Shown here one piece after another: positions 12,694 through 23,911 of a DNA stretch of 64,000 nucleotides. Origin of the DNA: Uranotaenia lowii (Eukaryota > Arthropoda > Insecta > Diptera > Culicidae); contig NC_073692.1 in NCBI RefSeq assembly GCF_029784155.1, positions 320,163,726 to 320,227,725 of the forward strand. The letters run 5' to 3'. The notes beneath the pieces were generated by a model. The model ran no database searches. It was not told the DNA's origin and saw only the letters and a list, made by a program, of their open reading frames with translations. A program made the translations under genes and the position numbers. The number at the start of each line of letters is the position of its first letter. The stretch's first letter is position 1.

Positions 12694-14053
12694 AAGGATT
12701 TGAAATTTGTTCCGTTGTTTATCGTTTTCATATAATTCAAAAACTAATAGTTATGAGGTTTCCTAATAGAAATTTAAAAAAGTTTCCCTTGAATGCTTAT
12801 TATTCTATCACGAAATACATTTTAAACAACCCTTTCTAGCAATTTGTTCTGAGCAAGCAAGTCTGATATGGTCGCTGGTTCGTCGAGAAGAGGGCGCTAT
12901 GGGAGATATTAACCAAACAGTAGCGCCACAAAGTCCTCCATAGAAGAGTTAAGAGAATATAGGAAGCTTTTGGGACCAGGCATATAATTAAAAGGCAGGT
13001 AGCTCCTAATCTTATTTTTTAAAAACTATTGGGCAAAATTTTGTCATGAGAAGGTACTTGCAAGACACGCCGACGGAAATACATTTGATTTTTAACAAAA
13101 ATTAACGAAAAATGTGCAAACAGCTCTCACATAAGAGCAAACATTTCAGAAGAGCATTTTTCATAAATGAAATACAACTCTTAAATAAATGTATAGAAAA
13201 TCTAAATCATTTTAAATGTTCTTCCAGTACAATAAACAACTCAAACACTCCGTTGATTCCAGAAAAATCATCAAATATGTTACTTTGGTTAACAGAAAAC
13301 AGGATAAAATTCAAGTTTTTTCAACCAGGTTTTTCCTTGTTAGAATGCTTTCCAAAACAGAACTTTCGTAAATTTAGCTTACAAATATCTCAAACATTTT
13401 TTTTGAATGAACATTTTTGTAAAAATATCACTTTTTCAAAAAATATTTAGAACACTAGAAGAAGACCTAAAAGATGATTCTACTTACTTTTTAAGAGATC
13501 TCTGAAGTAAAAAGCCGGAAATTTACACCTTTTTGTTAACATTTTTTCCTAACTACAAAACGTCAAACATTTACCTGGCATCGCGGATTCTCTCAATTAT
13601 CACTAAGGCTACTATGATGATTCTATGCTAACTAACGAGCCTACACACCCATTTGGCGCAACCCCTTATAGTGTAGTTTTGATCCGTTATCGGAAAAGAC
13701 TGGGTTAACTCCTTTTTCATGTAAAGCCCCTTTACCCTTTATAAGGTACTTAGGCTTTACGTCAAGTCGTCGGGTCAAATTTACACATTATTTCAAACGC
13801 TTGCGCTCAGTGGGAATGTGAGCCGATTTTTGTTGTGAGAAAGATCGCATATGCAAGGAATACTTAATAAAAATTAACTGAAAACAATCAAATAATAAAT
13901 TTGCTAGTTTATTTCACAAAACATTACAATTTTTTTTGGAAAAAATGATTGTCGGAAAAATTTGGCTGCTTTTTCCATACTTCCCTCTTAGTTCAGAATA
14001 TGCCTAGGATTTGTGACCCTGGTTCATTTTCTGGAGGAATCGACATGAAGAAT
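12694..14053. other. No gene seen
   Basis: AT-rich sequence. The 112-codon ORF at 13112 has no domain and biased AT-rich composition. Confidence 0.5.
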
Positions 14054-14340
14054 GCTGAAAGAATGTAAATTATTCGGTTATTCGGAAACCTTTCATATTT
14101 GCAAAAACTTACTTTTCAATACGACCGATGGCGAAGTGCCAACTAGAATCAGTGCAGATCAGTGCTAGAATTACCGTCTTCGATCTGCCAAGCGACTTTC
14201 CACATCCTTTGCGGCTCCAGATGGATCTGTAACAACAGTCATTTATGTTTAAAAAAAAAAATTAAATATATATTTTGATACAAATTCCGAAACTTACCAC
14301 GAGTCACCATCAATTTACCAAATGAAAACATGCAGTTGAA
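14054..14340 (-). other. Three-exon gene-like structure, degenerate
   Basis: Minus strand: an exon ending at 14298 contains an ATG (MFSFGKLMVTR). The intron 14297-14227 (71 bp) ends ttacag; a middle exon covers 14226-14113; a second intron 14112-14055 (58 bp) runs gtaagt...tttcag; a third exon starts at 14054. The joined frame stops soon after the first junction (DPSGAAKDVESRLADRRR-stop), so the protein would be tiny or the gene is broken. It resembles the intron-bearing mini-genes in the nearby TIR elements, but no TIRs were found around it. Confidence 0.25.
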
Positions 14341-14829
14341 GTTTTTATAACATCTAAAACTACACTTCCTGAAGCGTACTCGAGCTGTTTTAAAACATGT
14401 GTAATATTGAACCGACAAATTGACACATTTTTTGACAGATCACGACGGTTCGTTATAATGGGTTATTTTTACAAATTTGATGTGTTCCGCCAAATGAGTG
14501 TGTATAATAAACAAAGAGACGAAATGTCACGATTGGAATTTTCGATTTTCTGTCAGTGTCATTCGAATCGAGCAAATCCAAACAGTCTAACAGCTTTACA
14601 ACGATGGGATTGAGAATAACAATTGGCATATCACCCTAATAAAAAATGCGTTTTTTATAAACAATTTGATACAAATATTGATGGAAAATAAACTTGCTAC
14701 TACTCAGAGTTACAGAGAGAAAACTCGCAATATTTTGCAACATTTCCAATTCTAATCCTTAGTTGTTGTTGATAATGTCAAGATAGCTCCAGCGGCATAA
14801 ACGGTGAAGATTTATTACCACGCTATAAA

Positions 14830-15740
14830 TATGTGTTATTATTAGGAGTGACGTTTCTACTGCAAAGCACATCGTCGAAAGTTTCAATCGTTTGCCGGCA
14901 GATTTACGAGCAACTTTTTCGCCAATCCGATTTCTTATTTCTTCCTATCGCGGGGGGAAGGTGTAGCTCTTGGCATCCAATCTTGGTGGAGGCGGATATC
15001 CCATATGGCAGCAGAAGCACTAACCCATTGCTTCGGCTTGTTAGCAGCTCTCGACACAGTGACCTTGATGTGGAAAAACCTTTTTCCGCATCGAACACAC
15101 GAGTGTCGTTGCTTGAATCGACCATCTAATACCCCAGATACAATTAACAGCGGCTCCTCCCGCCGAGCAGCTCCAAGTCTCCTATGCTCCAACATACATA
15201 CCTATACAGTTCTTATGAATAATTCAACAGGCTTGTGTGTTTTCTGTGATTGGACGTGGTCCAGGGAGCACGCGTGCCCGGATTTTTAGAGGTTGCTGTA
15301 CCAACCTAGTAGAGCACTGCTCCCATTGTGATTATTTTTTGGCCTATGGACAACAAATTTCCCGATTGCAATCGGCTCTGGTGTATGCCATTACACGACG
15401 CGATTTGTCTCTTGACAACGACGACGACGACGAGTGAGAGTTTTGTTTTCGAAATTAACAAAAGCCATCAGCATGCACCCGGTGCCGGACTTGGGATTCC
15501 GACTGTTGCCCGTAGCCGGCCGATGGCTAACGAGGAGAGTGCCCTCCCCCCTTTTCCACCTCAACAAATTGGGCTGGGTCATGACTACCGAGTACCCAGC
15601 TGAAGGGGCGAAGAGCGCATGAGGGATAAAAAGTGGCTCGGACTCGGAGCTTTATGCATACAGAACGGATCGCTGGCCCGGCCGTAAATTACACGGGTGA
15701 GTGCACGATCCGCGCACTTGTTTGTTCCGGCTTCGCAGAG
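14830..15740. other. GC-richer island, possible exon or regulatory block
   Basis: This block has clearly higher GC than its flanks, with several short overlapping ORFs on both strands, none with a recognisable domain. It contains a (GAC)n run at 15418-15433. The right part (15470-15740) is densest in GC and holds the candidate exon above. Confidence 0.35.
15654..15696 (+). CDS. Candidate first coding exon of the scaffold gene (weak)
   Basis: An ATG at 15654 opens MHTERIAGPAVNYT and reaches a GTGAGT donor at 15697 with one base left over. That is the phase needed by the exon at 27970, and joining gives ...NYT-E-SHLVSEDPE. An in-frame TAA lies upstream at 15627. The block is locally GC-rich, unlike the surrounding intron-like DNA. 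Against it: phase agreement happens one time in three by chance, the start context is ordinary, and a TATA-like ATAAAA lies only about 28 bp upstream. The true first exon may lie outside the window. Confidence 0.22.
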
Positions 15741-15970
15741 AAACAGAAAACAGCAGCCAACATGTGATTCGTTTGTTTCACTTTTGCTTTCATTGCGCTA
15801 CCGGGTTTGTTTTCGTTTTCGTTTTAATGAAGGTCTGGAACGGTGAACTGTGGACATGCTCTGAGGCGTTTAAACCATATTGCAATCTGGTTCAGAAAAT
15901 TGCTATCGGTTATGATTTAAAGTGCTTATTTATGGATAATATTGAAACTTGATTTAATATTTCTGCACAT

Positions 15971-16250
15971 CATGGCCGTAGGAACGGGGAGGGGGGAGTT
16001 GGGGATTGAACTACCCCCTCCATTCTCCATGAGGTTCCAAACATGTCAAGCAAAATGTTCTTCTCTATACTCAAAATATTGAATTCTTAATCAATTTTTG
16101 ATGAACGACTAACAATCTCGACTCAAAACTTGGCCAAAACCACGCAATCTCATGCCAGGACCCCATTTCTTCTACAGTTTTTCAAAAAATTTCTCATTTG
16201 TTATTTGAAGACTGTACTCGGAAATCGCTATCAAAAGTTATTCACAAAAG
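15971..16250. mobile_element. hAT-like element fragment (left end)
   Basis: It starts catggccgtaggaacgggg, the same terminus as the complete element at 56472-58486, and matches it for about 250 bp (tgttcttctctatactcaaa, ctacag/ctacgacttttcaaaa). The other end is not seen. Confidence 0.6.
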
Positions 16251-16739
16251 AATTTGGTAAATGAAACTCCGGTATAGTTCTTAGGCCTGAATATTGAATT
16301 TTCTATAAAATTAGACTTACTAGAGTTGCCAGATTGCCCGGATTTTGTCGAATGTTTTACTTTATTTGCTACATCAAAGACAAATTTAAATTACGTGATC
16401 ATAATTATTAATTTCCAAAACAATTTTTCTAGCAAATTTTATTCAAATAAAGTGACTGGTGTGTTTCGATTAAAAAACAATTTTTCGAGGTTTTTGTCTT
16501 CTTGATTTTGAAGTATTCCCTAATTTGGATGGATATTGTTCAGATTTTGGATTGTAAACTTTGAAAACAAATGTCTGGATTGTGCATGGTTTTTAGATAA
16601 AAAAGCTCGGATTTGCCTTGCCTGGATTAGTGTGGAAAAATATCTGTGGTAAGCTTAGGTTTGAATCATTTCCGATCCTGGGTCCTTATGGCTTTTTTTT
16701 TTATAAAAATCAAAATTTGATCGGATTGTGGAATCTGCT

Positions 16740-16756
16740 GGGGGGGGGGGGGGGGG
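16740..16756. repeat. 17-base poly(G) run
   Basis: An uninterrupted G run lies in otherwise AT-rich DNA. It may form a G-quadruplex or be prone to length error. Confidence 0.8.
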
Positions 16757-17423
16757 AATCTGTTGGGAATTTAGTTGGGCTCATCATTGGGACAAAATCC
16801 TGTTTCGAATCTTGGGTTCGCATTTGAAAATAAAATTAGATTCTTTTCCATGCTCGAAACTTCCGGAATATTTAAAGGGAAATATTTAAAAAAAAAACCA
16901 ATATAATTATCTGGATTTGAAATTCTTTCTCTGAAATCTTATGAAGAACTAAAACTTAACAAAGTTTTATAATGGTGATCCAGAATTGAAATACAGACCC
17001 CGTTCGTTTTTGGCAACATTCCATTTTAGCAACATTCGATTTTGGCACACGGAACACGGCAACGGTTTTTAGAAACAACATTACCTTTCATTTTTCGCTA
17101 TAACAGGACCAATATAATTTAGACAAACACCATACATACATTTTTACTTTCTGAAATGATAATAAAATTAGACAACAAAAATCAAAGTTTTTTACAAAAC
17201 TTACTCAAAAATGTTAGAAAAATGAAAAATTCAAAAACAAATACAAACAAAAGACTAAAAATGACAAAAAAAAACAACTAAAAAATTATGAAGAATTACA
17301 ATATCAGCAAATATGACAAAAAAAAACAAACATTATAAACAAAACAAGAATAGTACAAAATGCATTAAAAATATGATAAAAAATAATCAAAAATGACTAA
17401 AAATGGTCGGAGATTGACTACAA

Positions 17424-18502
17424 TTTTATTTATTTTTTTTATTTACATAGTATTCCGTCTTACGACATAACTTGACGAACATAATTCCTAAAATTCACTC
17501 GGTTCATAGCAACCGTTCTCCAATTTCTCGGGCACCCCACGTTCGCCAGATCACGCTCCACTTGGTCTAACCACCTCGCTCGTTGCGCCCCCGCTCGTCT
17601 TGTTCCTACCGGATTCGTAGCGAACACCTGTTTTGCAGGACAGTCGTCCGGCATTCTCGCAACATGTCCAGCCCAGCGTATCCGGCCAGCCTTCACCACC
17701 TTCTGGATACTGGGTTCGCCGTAGAGTCGCGCGAGCTCGTGGTTCATCCTTCGCCTCCACACTCCGTTCTCCTGTACGCCGCCAAAGATGGTTCTTAACA
17801 CTCGTCGCTCGAATACTCCGAGTGTACGTAGGTCCTCCTCGAGCAATATCCATGTCTCGTGCCCGTAGAGAACAACCGGTCTAATAAGCGTCATATACAG
17901 GTTACACTTCGTGCGAGGGCTAAGTCTTCTCGACCGCAGTTGCTTGTGGAGTCCATAGTAGGCACGACTTCCGCTGATAATTCGCCTCCGGATCTCACGG
18001 CTGGTGTCATTGTCTGCGGTCACCAGTGAGCCGAGATAGACAAAGTCTTCGACTATCTCCAGCTCGTCGCCGTCGATCGTGACCTTGTTATTACTGGACA
18101 AGCGGGTTCGGTCGGTCTCGGATCCGCAGGCCAGCATGTACTTCGTCTTGGACGTATTAATCATCAACCCAATCCTTCCTGCTTCACGTTTCAGTTTGCT
18201 GTAGATCTCCTCCACCGCCGCAGATGATCTGCCGACTATATCAATGTCATCGGCAAAGCAGATAAGTTGACTGGATCTGTTGAAAATCGTGCCCCGCATT
18301 TCGCCCACCGCTCGTCGAATAACACCTTCTAGCGCCACGTTGAACATCATGCAGGATAGACCATCACCTTGTCGAAGCCCCCTGCGCAATTCGAATGAAC
18401 TCGACAATTCACCCGAAATTCGCACACAGCACTGCGTTCCATCCATCGTCACCTTGATCAGTCTGATCAGCTTCCCGGAAAAGCCGTTTTCGTCCGTTTT
18501 TC
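17424..18502 (-). mobile_element. 5'-truncated, otherwise intact LINE with 14-bp target duplication
   Basis: It is flanked by a perfect direct repeat gagattgactacaa at 17410-17423 and 18503-18516. The 3' end on the minus strand is an A-rich tail (TAAATAAAAAAAATAAATAAA), as expected for target-primed reverse transcription. The single ORF reaches almost to the tail. It sits inside the TIR element of 16994-18643, so it inserted later. Confidence 0.9.
17460..18502 (-). CDS. LINE reverse transcriptase, C-terminal 347 codons
   Basis: Encodes the palm and thumb of a non-LTR reverse transcriptase: GFSGKLIRLIK, GLRQGDGLSCMMFN, the catalytic CFADDIDIVG, INTSKTKYM, VYLGSLVT, then RPVVLYGHETW and the C-terminal RWAGHVARM region. 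There is no internal stop. The N-terminal endonuclease and finger regions are missing because of the 5' truncation. The open frame continues a few codons into flanking DNA, which is not part of the gene. The clade looks RTE-like or related; not certain. It differs clearly from the LINE at 2620-3733. Confidence 0.88.
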
Positions 18503-18649
18503 GAGATTGACTACAAATAACGTTAATCATTATAAAAATAGTTATTTTGTAAAAATAAAATTAAAAAACTGTTTGATTTTGGCAACATTCGACTTTGGCA
18601 ACACAAAACTTTCGGGCATGTTGCCAAAAACGAACGGGGTCTGTATCTG

Positions 18650-19062
18650 CATTTCATCATTCAGAATTTTCATTCAGATTCACTAGTTGCATTTGCTTTA
18701 CGAATAAGGCATTGAAAAAAGAATCCATATAGAAAATCAAAGATTCAAAGTTCAAGCAAGCGATTTCCGATAAAGGATTCTCTCATAACATGTTTTAATT
18801 TAGATTTAAAAATCAATTTCAAACTATGAATTAAGATTTTTTTTCAGGTTTAAAATGCAAAATTCAGATTCGGAATTAAAAGTCAAAATTGCCCCAAAAA
18901 ACACACAACTTGTGAAAACCACTATTTAAAATAAAATCTGAATTCATTTTCAAGATTTCGTTCTTGAAAAATCTATTCATAAATTATTTTTAATCTTTTT
19001 TTACATCATAAATAATCAAATAAATTATTAATGAAAAGTAAATATATGACTTTTGATTGCTT
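18650..19062. other. AT-rich spacer before the satellite
   Basis: No ORF or repeat structure recognised. Confidence 0.6.
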
Positions 19063-19655
19063 GCGTCGATTGTCGATTGTCGATTGTCGATTTTCGATTG
19101 CCGATTGTCGATTTTCTACTGTCGATTTCCGATTGTCGGTAGTCGATTGTCGATTGTCAATTGTCGACGGTCGATTGTCAACTACCAATTGTCGATTGTC
19201 GATTGTTGATTGTTGATTGTCGACTTTCGATTGTCGATTACTGATATTCGATTATCGATTATCGATTGTCGGTTGTCGATTGTCGATAGAAGATTGTAGA
19301 TTGTCGATTGTCTATTAACGATTCTCGATTGTCGATTGTCGATTGTCGATTGTTGATTGTTGATTGACGATTATCGATTGCCGATAGTCTATTGTCGACT
19401 GTTGGTTGTCGATCTTCGATTGTCGATTGTTGATTTCGATTGTCGATTGTCGATTGTCGATTGTCGATTGTCGATTGTCGATTGTCGATTGTCGATTGTC
19501 GATTGTCGATTGTCGATTGTCGATTGTCGATTGTCGATTGTCGATTGTCGATTGTCGATTGTCGATTGTCGATTGTCGATTGTCGATTGTCGATTGTGGA
19601 TTGTAGAATGTCGATTGTCAATTATCGATTGTCGATTATCGAATACCGATTGTCG

Positions 19656-22470
19656 ATTGTTGATTGTTGATTGTTGATTGTTGATTGTTGATTGTTGATT
19701 GTTGATTGTTGATTGTTGATTGTTGATTGTTGATTGTTGATTGTTGATTGTTGATTGTTGATTGTTGATTGTTGATTGTTGATTGTTGATTGTTGATTGT
19801 TGATTGTTGATTGTTGATTGTTGATTGTTGATTGTTGATTGTTGATTGTTGATTGTTGATTGTTGATTGTTGATTGTTGATTGTTGATTGTTGATTGTTG
19901 ATTGTTGATTGTTGATTGTTGATTGTTGATTGTTGATTGTTGATTGTTGATTGTTGATTGTTGATTGTTGATTGTTGATTGTTGATTGTTGATTGTTGAT
20001 TGTTGATTGTTGATTGTTGATTGTTGATTGTTGATTGTTGATTGTTGATTGTTGATTGTTGATTGTTGATTGTTGATTGTTGATTGTTGATTGTTGATTG
20101 TTGATTGTTGATTGTTGATTGTTGATTGTTGATTGTTGATTGTTGATTGTTGATTGTTGATTGTTGATTGTTGATTGTTGATTGTTGATTGTTGATTGTT
20201 GATTGTTGATTGTTGATTGTTGATTGTTGATTGTTGATTGTTGATTGTTGATTGTTGATTGTTGATTGTTGATTGTTGATTGTTGATTGTTGATTGTTGA
20301 TTGTTGATTGTTGATTGTTGATTGTTGATTGTTGATTGTTGATTGTTGATTGTTGATTGTTGATTGTTGATTGTTGATTGTTGATTGTTGATTGTTGATT
20401 GTTGATTGTTGATTGTTGATTGTTGATTGTTGATTGTTGATTGTTGATTGTTGATTGTTGATTGTTGATTGTTGATTGTTGATTGTTGATTGTTGATTGT
20501 TGATTGTTGATTGTTGATTGTTGATTGTTGATTGTTGATTGTTGATTGTTGATTGTTGATTGTTGATTGTTGATTGTTGATTGTTGATTGTTGATTGTTG
20601 ATGGTTGATGGTTGATTGTTGATTGTTGATTGTTGATTGTTGATTGTTGATTGTTGATTGTTGATTGTTGGTTGTTGATTGTTGATTGTTGATTGTTGAT
20701 TGTTGATTGTTGATTGTTGATTGTTGATTGTTGATTGTTGATTGTTGATTGTTGATTGTTGATTGTTGATTGTTGATTGTTGATTGTTGATTGTTGATTG
20801 TTGATTGTTGATTGTTGATTGTTGATTGTTGATTGTTGATTGTTGATTGTTGATTGTTGATTGTTGATTGTTGATTGTTGATTGTTGATTGTTGATTGTT
20901 GATTGTTGATTGTTGATTGTTAATTGTTGATTGTTGATTGTTGATTGTTGATTGTTGATTGTTGATTGTTGATTGTTGATTGTTGATTGTTGATTGTTGA
21001 TTGTTGATTGTTGATTGTTGATTGTTGATTGTTGATTGTTGATTGTTGATTGTTGATTGTTGATTGTTGATTGTTGATTGTTGATTGTTGATTGTTGATT
21101 GTTGATTGTTGATTGTTGATTGTTGATTGTTGATTGTTGATTGTTGATTGTTGATTGTTGATTGTTGATTGTTGATTGTTGATTGTTGATTGTTGATTGT
21201 TGATTGTTGATTGTTGATTGTTGATTGTTGATTGTTGATTGTTGATTGTTGATTGTTGATTGTTGATTGTTGATTGTTGATTGTTGATTGTTGATTGTTG
21301 ATTGTTGATTGTTGATTGTTGATTGTTGATTGTTGATTGTTGATTGTTGATTGTTGATTGTTGATTGTTGATTGTTGATTGTTGATTGTTGATTGTTGAT
21401 TGTTGATTGTTGATTGTTGATTGTTGATTGTTGATTGTTGATTGTTGATTGTTGATTGTTGATTGTTGATTGTTGATTGTTGATTGTTGATTGTTGATTG
21501 TTGATTGTTGATTGTTGATTGTTGATTGTTGATTGTTGATTGTTGATTGTTGATTGTTGATTGTTGATTGTTGATTGTTGATTGTTGATTGTTGATTGTT
21601 GATTGTCGATTTTTGATTGTTGATTGTTGATTGTTGATTGTTGATTGTTAATTGTTGATTGTTGATTGTTGATTGTTGATTGTTAATTGTTGATTGTTGA
21701 TTGTTGATTGTTGATTATTGATTGTTGATTGTTGATTGTTGATTGTTGATTGTTGATTGTTGATTGTTGATTGTTGATTGTTGATTGTTGATTGTTGATT
21801 GTTGATTGTTGATAGTTGATAGTTGATTGTTGATTGTTGATTGTTGATTGTTGATTGTTGATTGTTGATTGTTGATTGTTGATTGTTGATTGTTGATTGT
21901 TGATTGTTGATTGTTGATTGTTGATTGTTGATTGTTGATTGTTGATTGTTGATTGTTGATTGTTGATTGTTGATTGTTGATTGTTGATTGTTGATTGTTG
22001 ATTGTTGATTGTTGATTGTTGATTGTTGATTGTTGATTGTTGATTGTTAATTGTTGATTGTTGATTGTTGATTGTTGATTGTTGATTGTTGATTGTTGAT
22101 TGTTGATTGTTGATTGTTGATTGTTGATTGTTGATTGTTGATTGTTGATTGTTGATTGTTGATTGTTGATTGTTGATTGTTGATTGTTGATTGTTGATTG
22201 TTGATTGTTGATTGTTGATTGTTGATTGTTGATTGTTGATTGTTGATTGTTGATTGTTGATTGTTGATTGTTGATTGTTGATTGTTGATTGTTGATTGTT
22301 GATTGTTGATTGTTGATTGTTGATTGTTGATTGTTGATTGTTGATTGTTGATTGTTGATTGTTGATTGTTGATTGTTGATTGTTGATTGTTGATTGTTGA
22401 TTGTTGATTGTTGATTGTTGATTGTTGATTGTTGATTGTTGATTGTTGATTGTTGATTGTTGATTGTTGA
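19656..22470. repeat. GATTGTT block, about 400 units
   Basis: Nearly perfect homogeneity over 2.8 kb, with only isolated changes (for example near 20603, 20669, 20922, 21607). Such uniformity points to recent expansion. Confidence 0.95.
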
Positions 22471-22977
22471 TTGTCGATTGTCGATCGTTGATTGTCGATT
22501 GTCGATTGCTGATTGTCGTTTGTCGGTTGTCGATTGTCGAATGTCGATTGTCGAATGTCGATTGTCGAATGTCGATTGTCGAATGTCGGTTGTCAAATGT
22601 TGAATGCCGATTGTTGATTTTCGGTTGTCGATTTTCGATTTCCGAATGTCGATTGTCGATTGTTGATTGTCGATTGTCGATTGTCGATTGTCGATTGTCG
22701 ATTGTCTATTTTCGATTGTCGATTTTCGATTGTCGATTGTCGATTGTCGATTGTCGATTGTTGATTGTTCATTGTGGATTGTCGATTGTCGATTGTCGAT
22801 TGTCGATTGTCGATTGTCGATTGTCGATTGTCGATTGTCGATGGTCGATTGTCGATTGTCGATTTTCGATTATCGATTGTCGAATACCGATTGTCGATCG
22901 TTGATTGTTGATTGTCGATTGTTGATTGTCGATTGTTGATTTTCGATTGTTGATTGTTGATTGTCGATTGTCGATTG

Positions 22978-23085
22978 TCGATTGTCGATCGTCGATTGTC
23001 GATCGTCGATTGTCGATCGTCGATTGTCGATCGTCGATTGTCGATCGTCGATTGTCGATCGTCGATTGTCGATCGTCGATTGTCG
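22978..23085. repeat. 14-mer sub-array GATTGTC-GATCGTC
   Basis: The mutation T to C in every second unit makes a higher-order 14-bp repeat, about seven copies. A shorter version (three copies) occurs at the homologous place near 24800-24845. Confidence 0.85.
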
Positions 23086-23820
23086 ATTAATGATTGTCGA
23101 TTGTCGATTGTCGATTGTCGATTGTCGATTGTCGATTGTCGATTGTCGATTTTCGAATGTCTATTGTCGATTGTCGATTGTCGATTGTCCATTGTTGATT
23201 GTCGATTGTCGATTGTCCATTGTTGATTGTCGATTGTCGATTGTCGATTGTCGATTGTCGATTGTCGATTGTCGATTGTCGATTGTCGATTGTCGATTGT
23301 CGATTGTCGATTGTCGATTGTCGATTGTCGATTGTCGATTGTCGATTGTCGATTGTCGATTGTCGATTGTCGATTGTCGATTGTCGATTGTCGATTGTCG
23401 ATTGTCGATTGTCCATTGTCGATTGTCGATTGTTGATTGTCGATTGTTGATTGTTGATTGTTGATTGTCGATTGTCGATTGTCGATTGTCGATTGTCGAT
23501 TGTCGATTGTCGATTGTCGATTGTCGATTGTCGATTATCGATTATCGATTGTCGATTGTCGATTGTCGATTGTCGGTTGTCGGTTGTCGATTGTCGATTG
23601 TCGATTGTCGATTGTCGATTGTCGATTGTCGATTGTCGATTGTCGATTGTCGATTGTCGATTGTCGATTGTCGATTGTCGATTGTCAATTGTCGATTGTC
23701 GATTGTCGATTGTCGATTGTCGATTGTCGATTGTCGATTGTCGATTGTCGATTGTTGATTGCAGATTGTCGATTGTCAATTGTCGAGTGTCGATCGTTGA
23801 TTACCGATTGTTGATTGTCG

Positions 23821-23911
23821 ACTGTCAATTGATAGTAGACTATCAATTTTATTTTGTTTGAGTTGTACGAAGCAATAAAATTATGTGAACGCAGATAAAT
23901 TCTTCTAAATA
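23821..23911. repeat. Non-satellite segment inside the array, copy 1
   Basis: About 90 bp of unique sequence (tgatagtagactatcaattt...) identical to 27038-27128 at the array's right edge, 3217 bp away. Confidence 0.92.

Larger units (their letters stand above)
16994..18643. mobile_element. TIR element (MITE-like), split by a LINE
   Basis: A perfect 29-bp inverted repeat lies at 16991-17019 and 18618-18646 (starts atacagaccccgttcg). It fits TA duplications with element ends CAGACCCC...GGGGTCTG. Subterminal ggcaacattcgattttggca motifs repeat at both ends. Without the LINE insertion the element is about 560 bp and has no transposase. Confidence 0.75.

Noticed and set aside
13112..13450. 112-codon ORF
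   Set aside because: AT-rich, Phe/Asn/Lys-heavy composition typical of random ORFs in this DNA; no motif.
15624..15631. TATA box for a promoter at 15.65 kb
   Set aside because: ATAAAA is common in this DNA, and its position would place transcription start at or after the candidate ATG.
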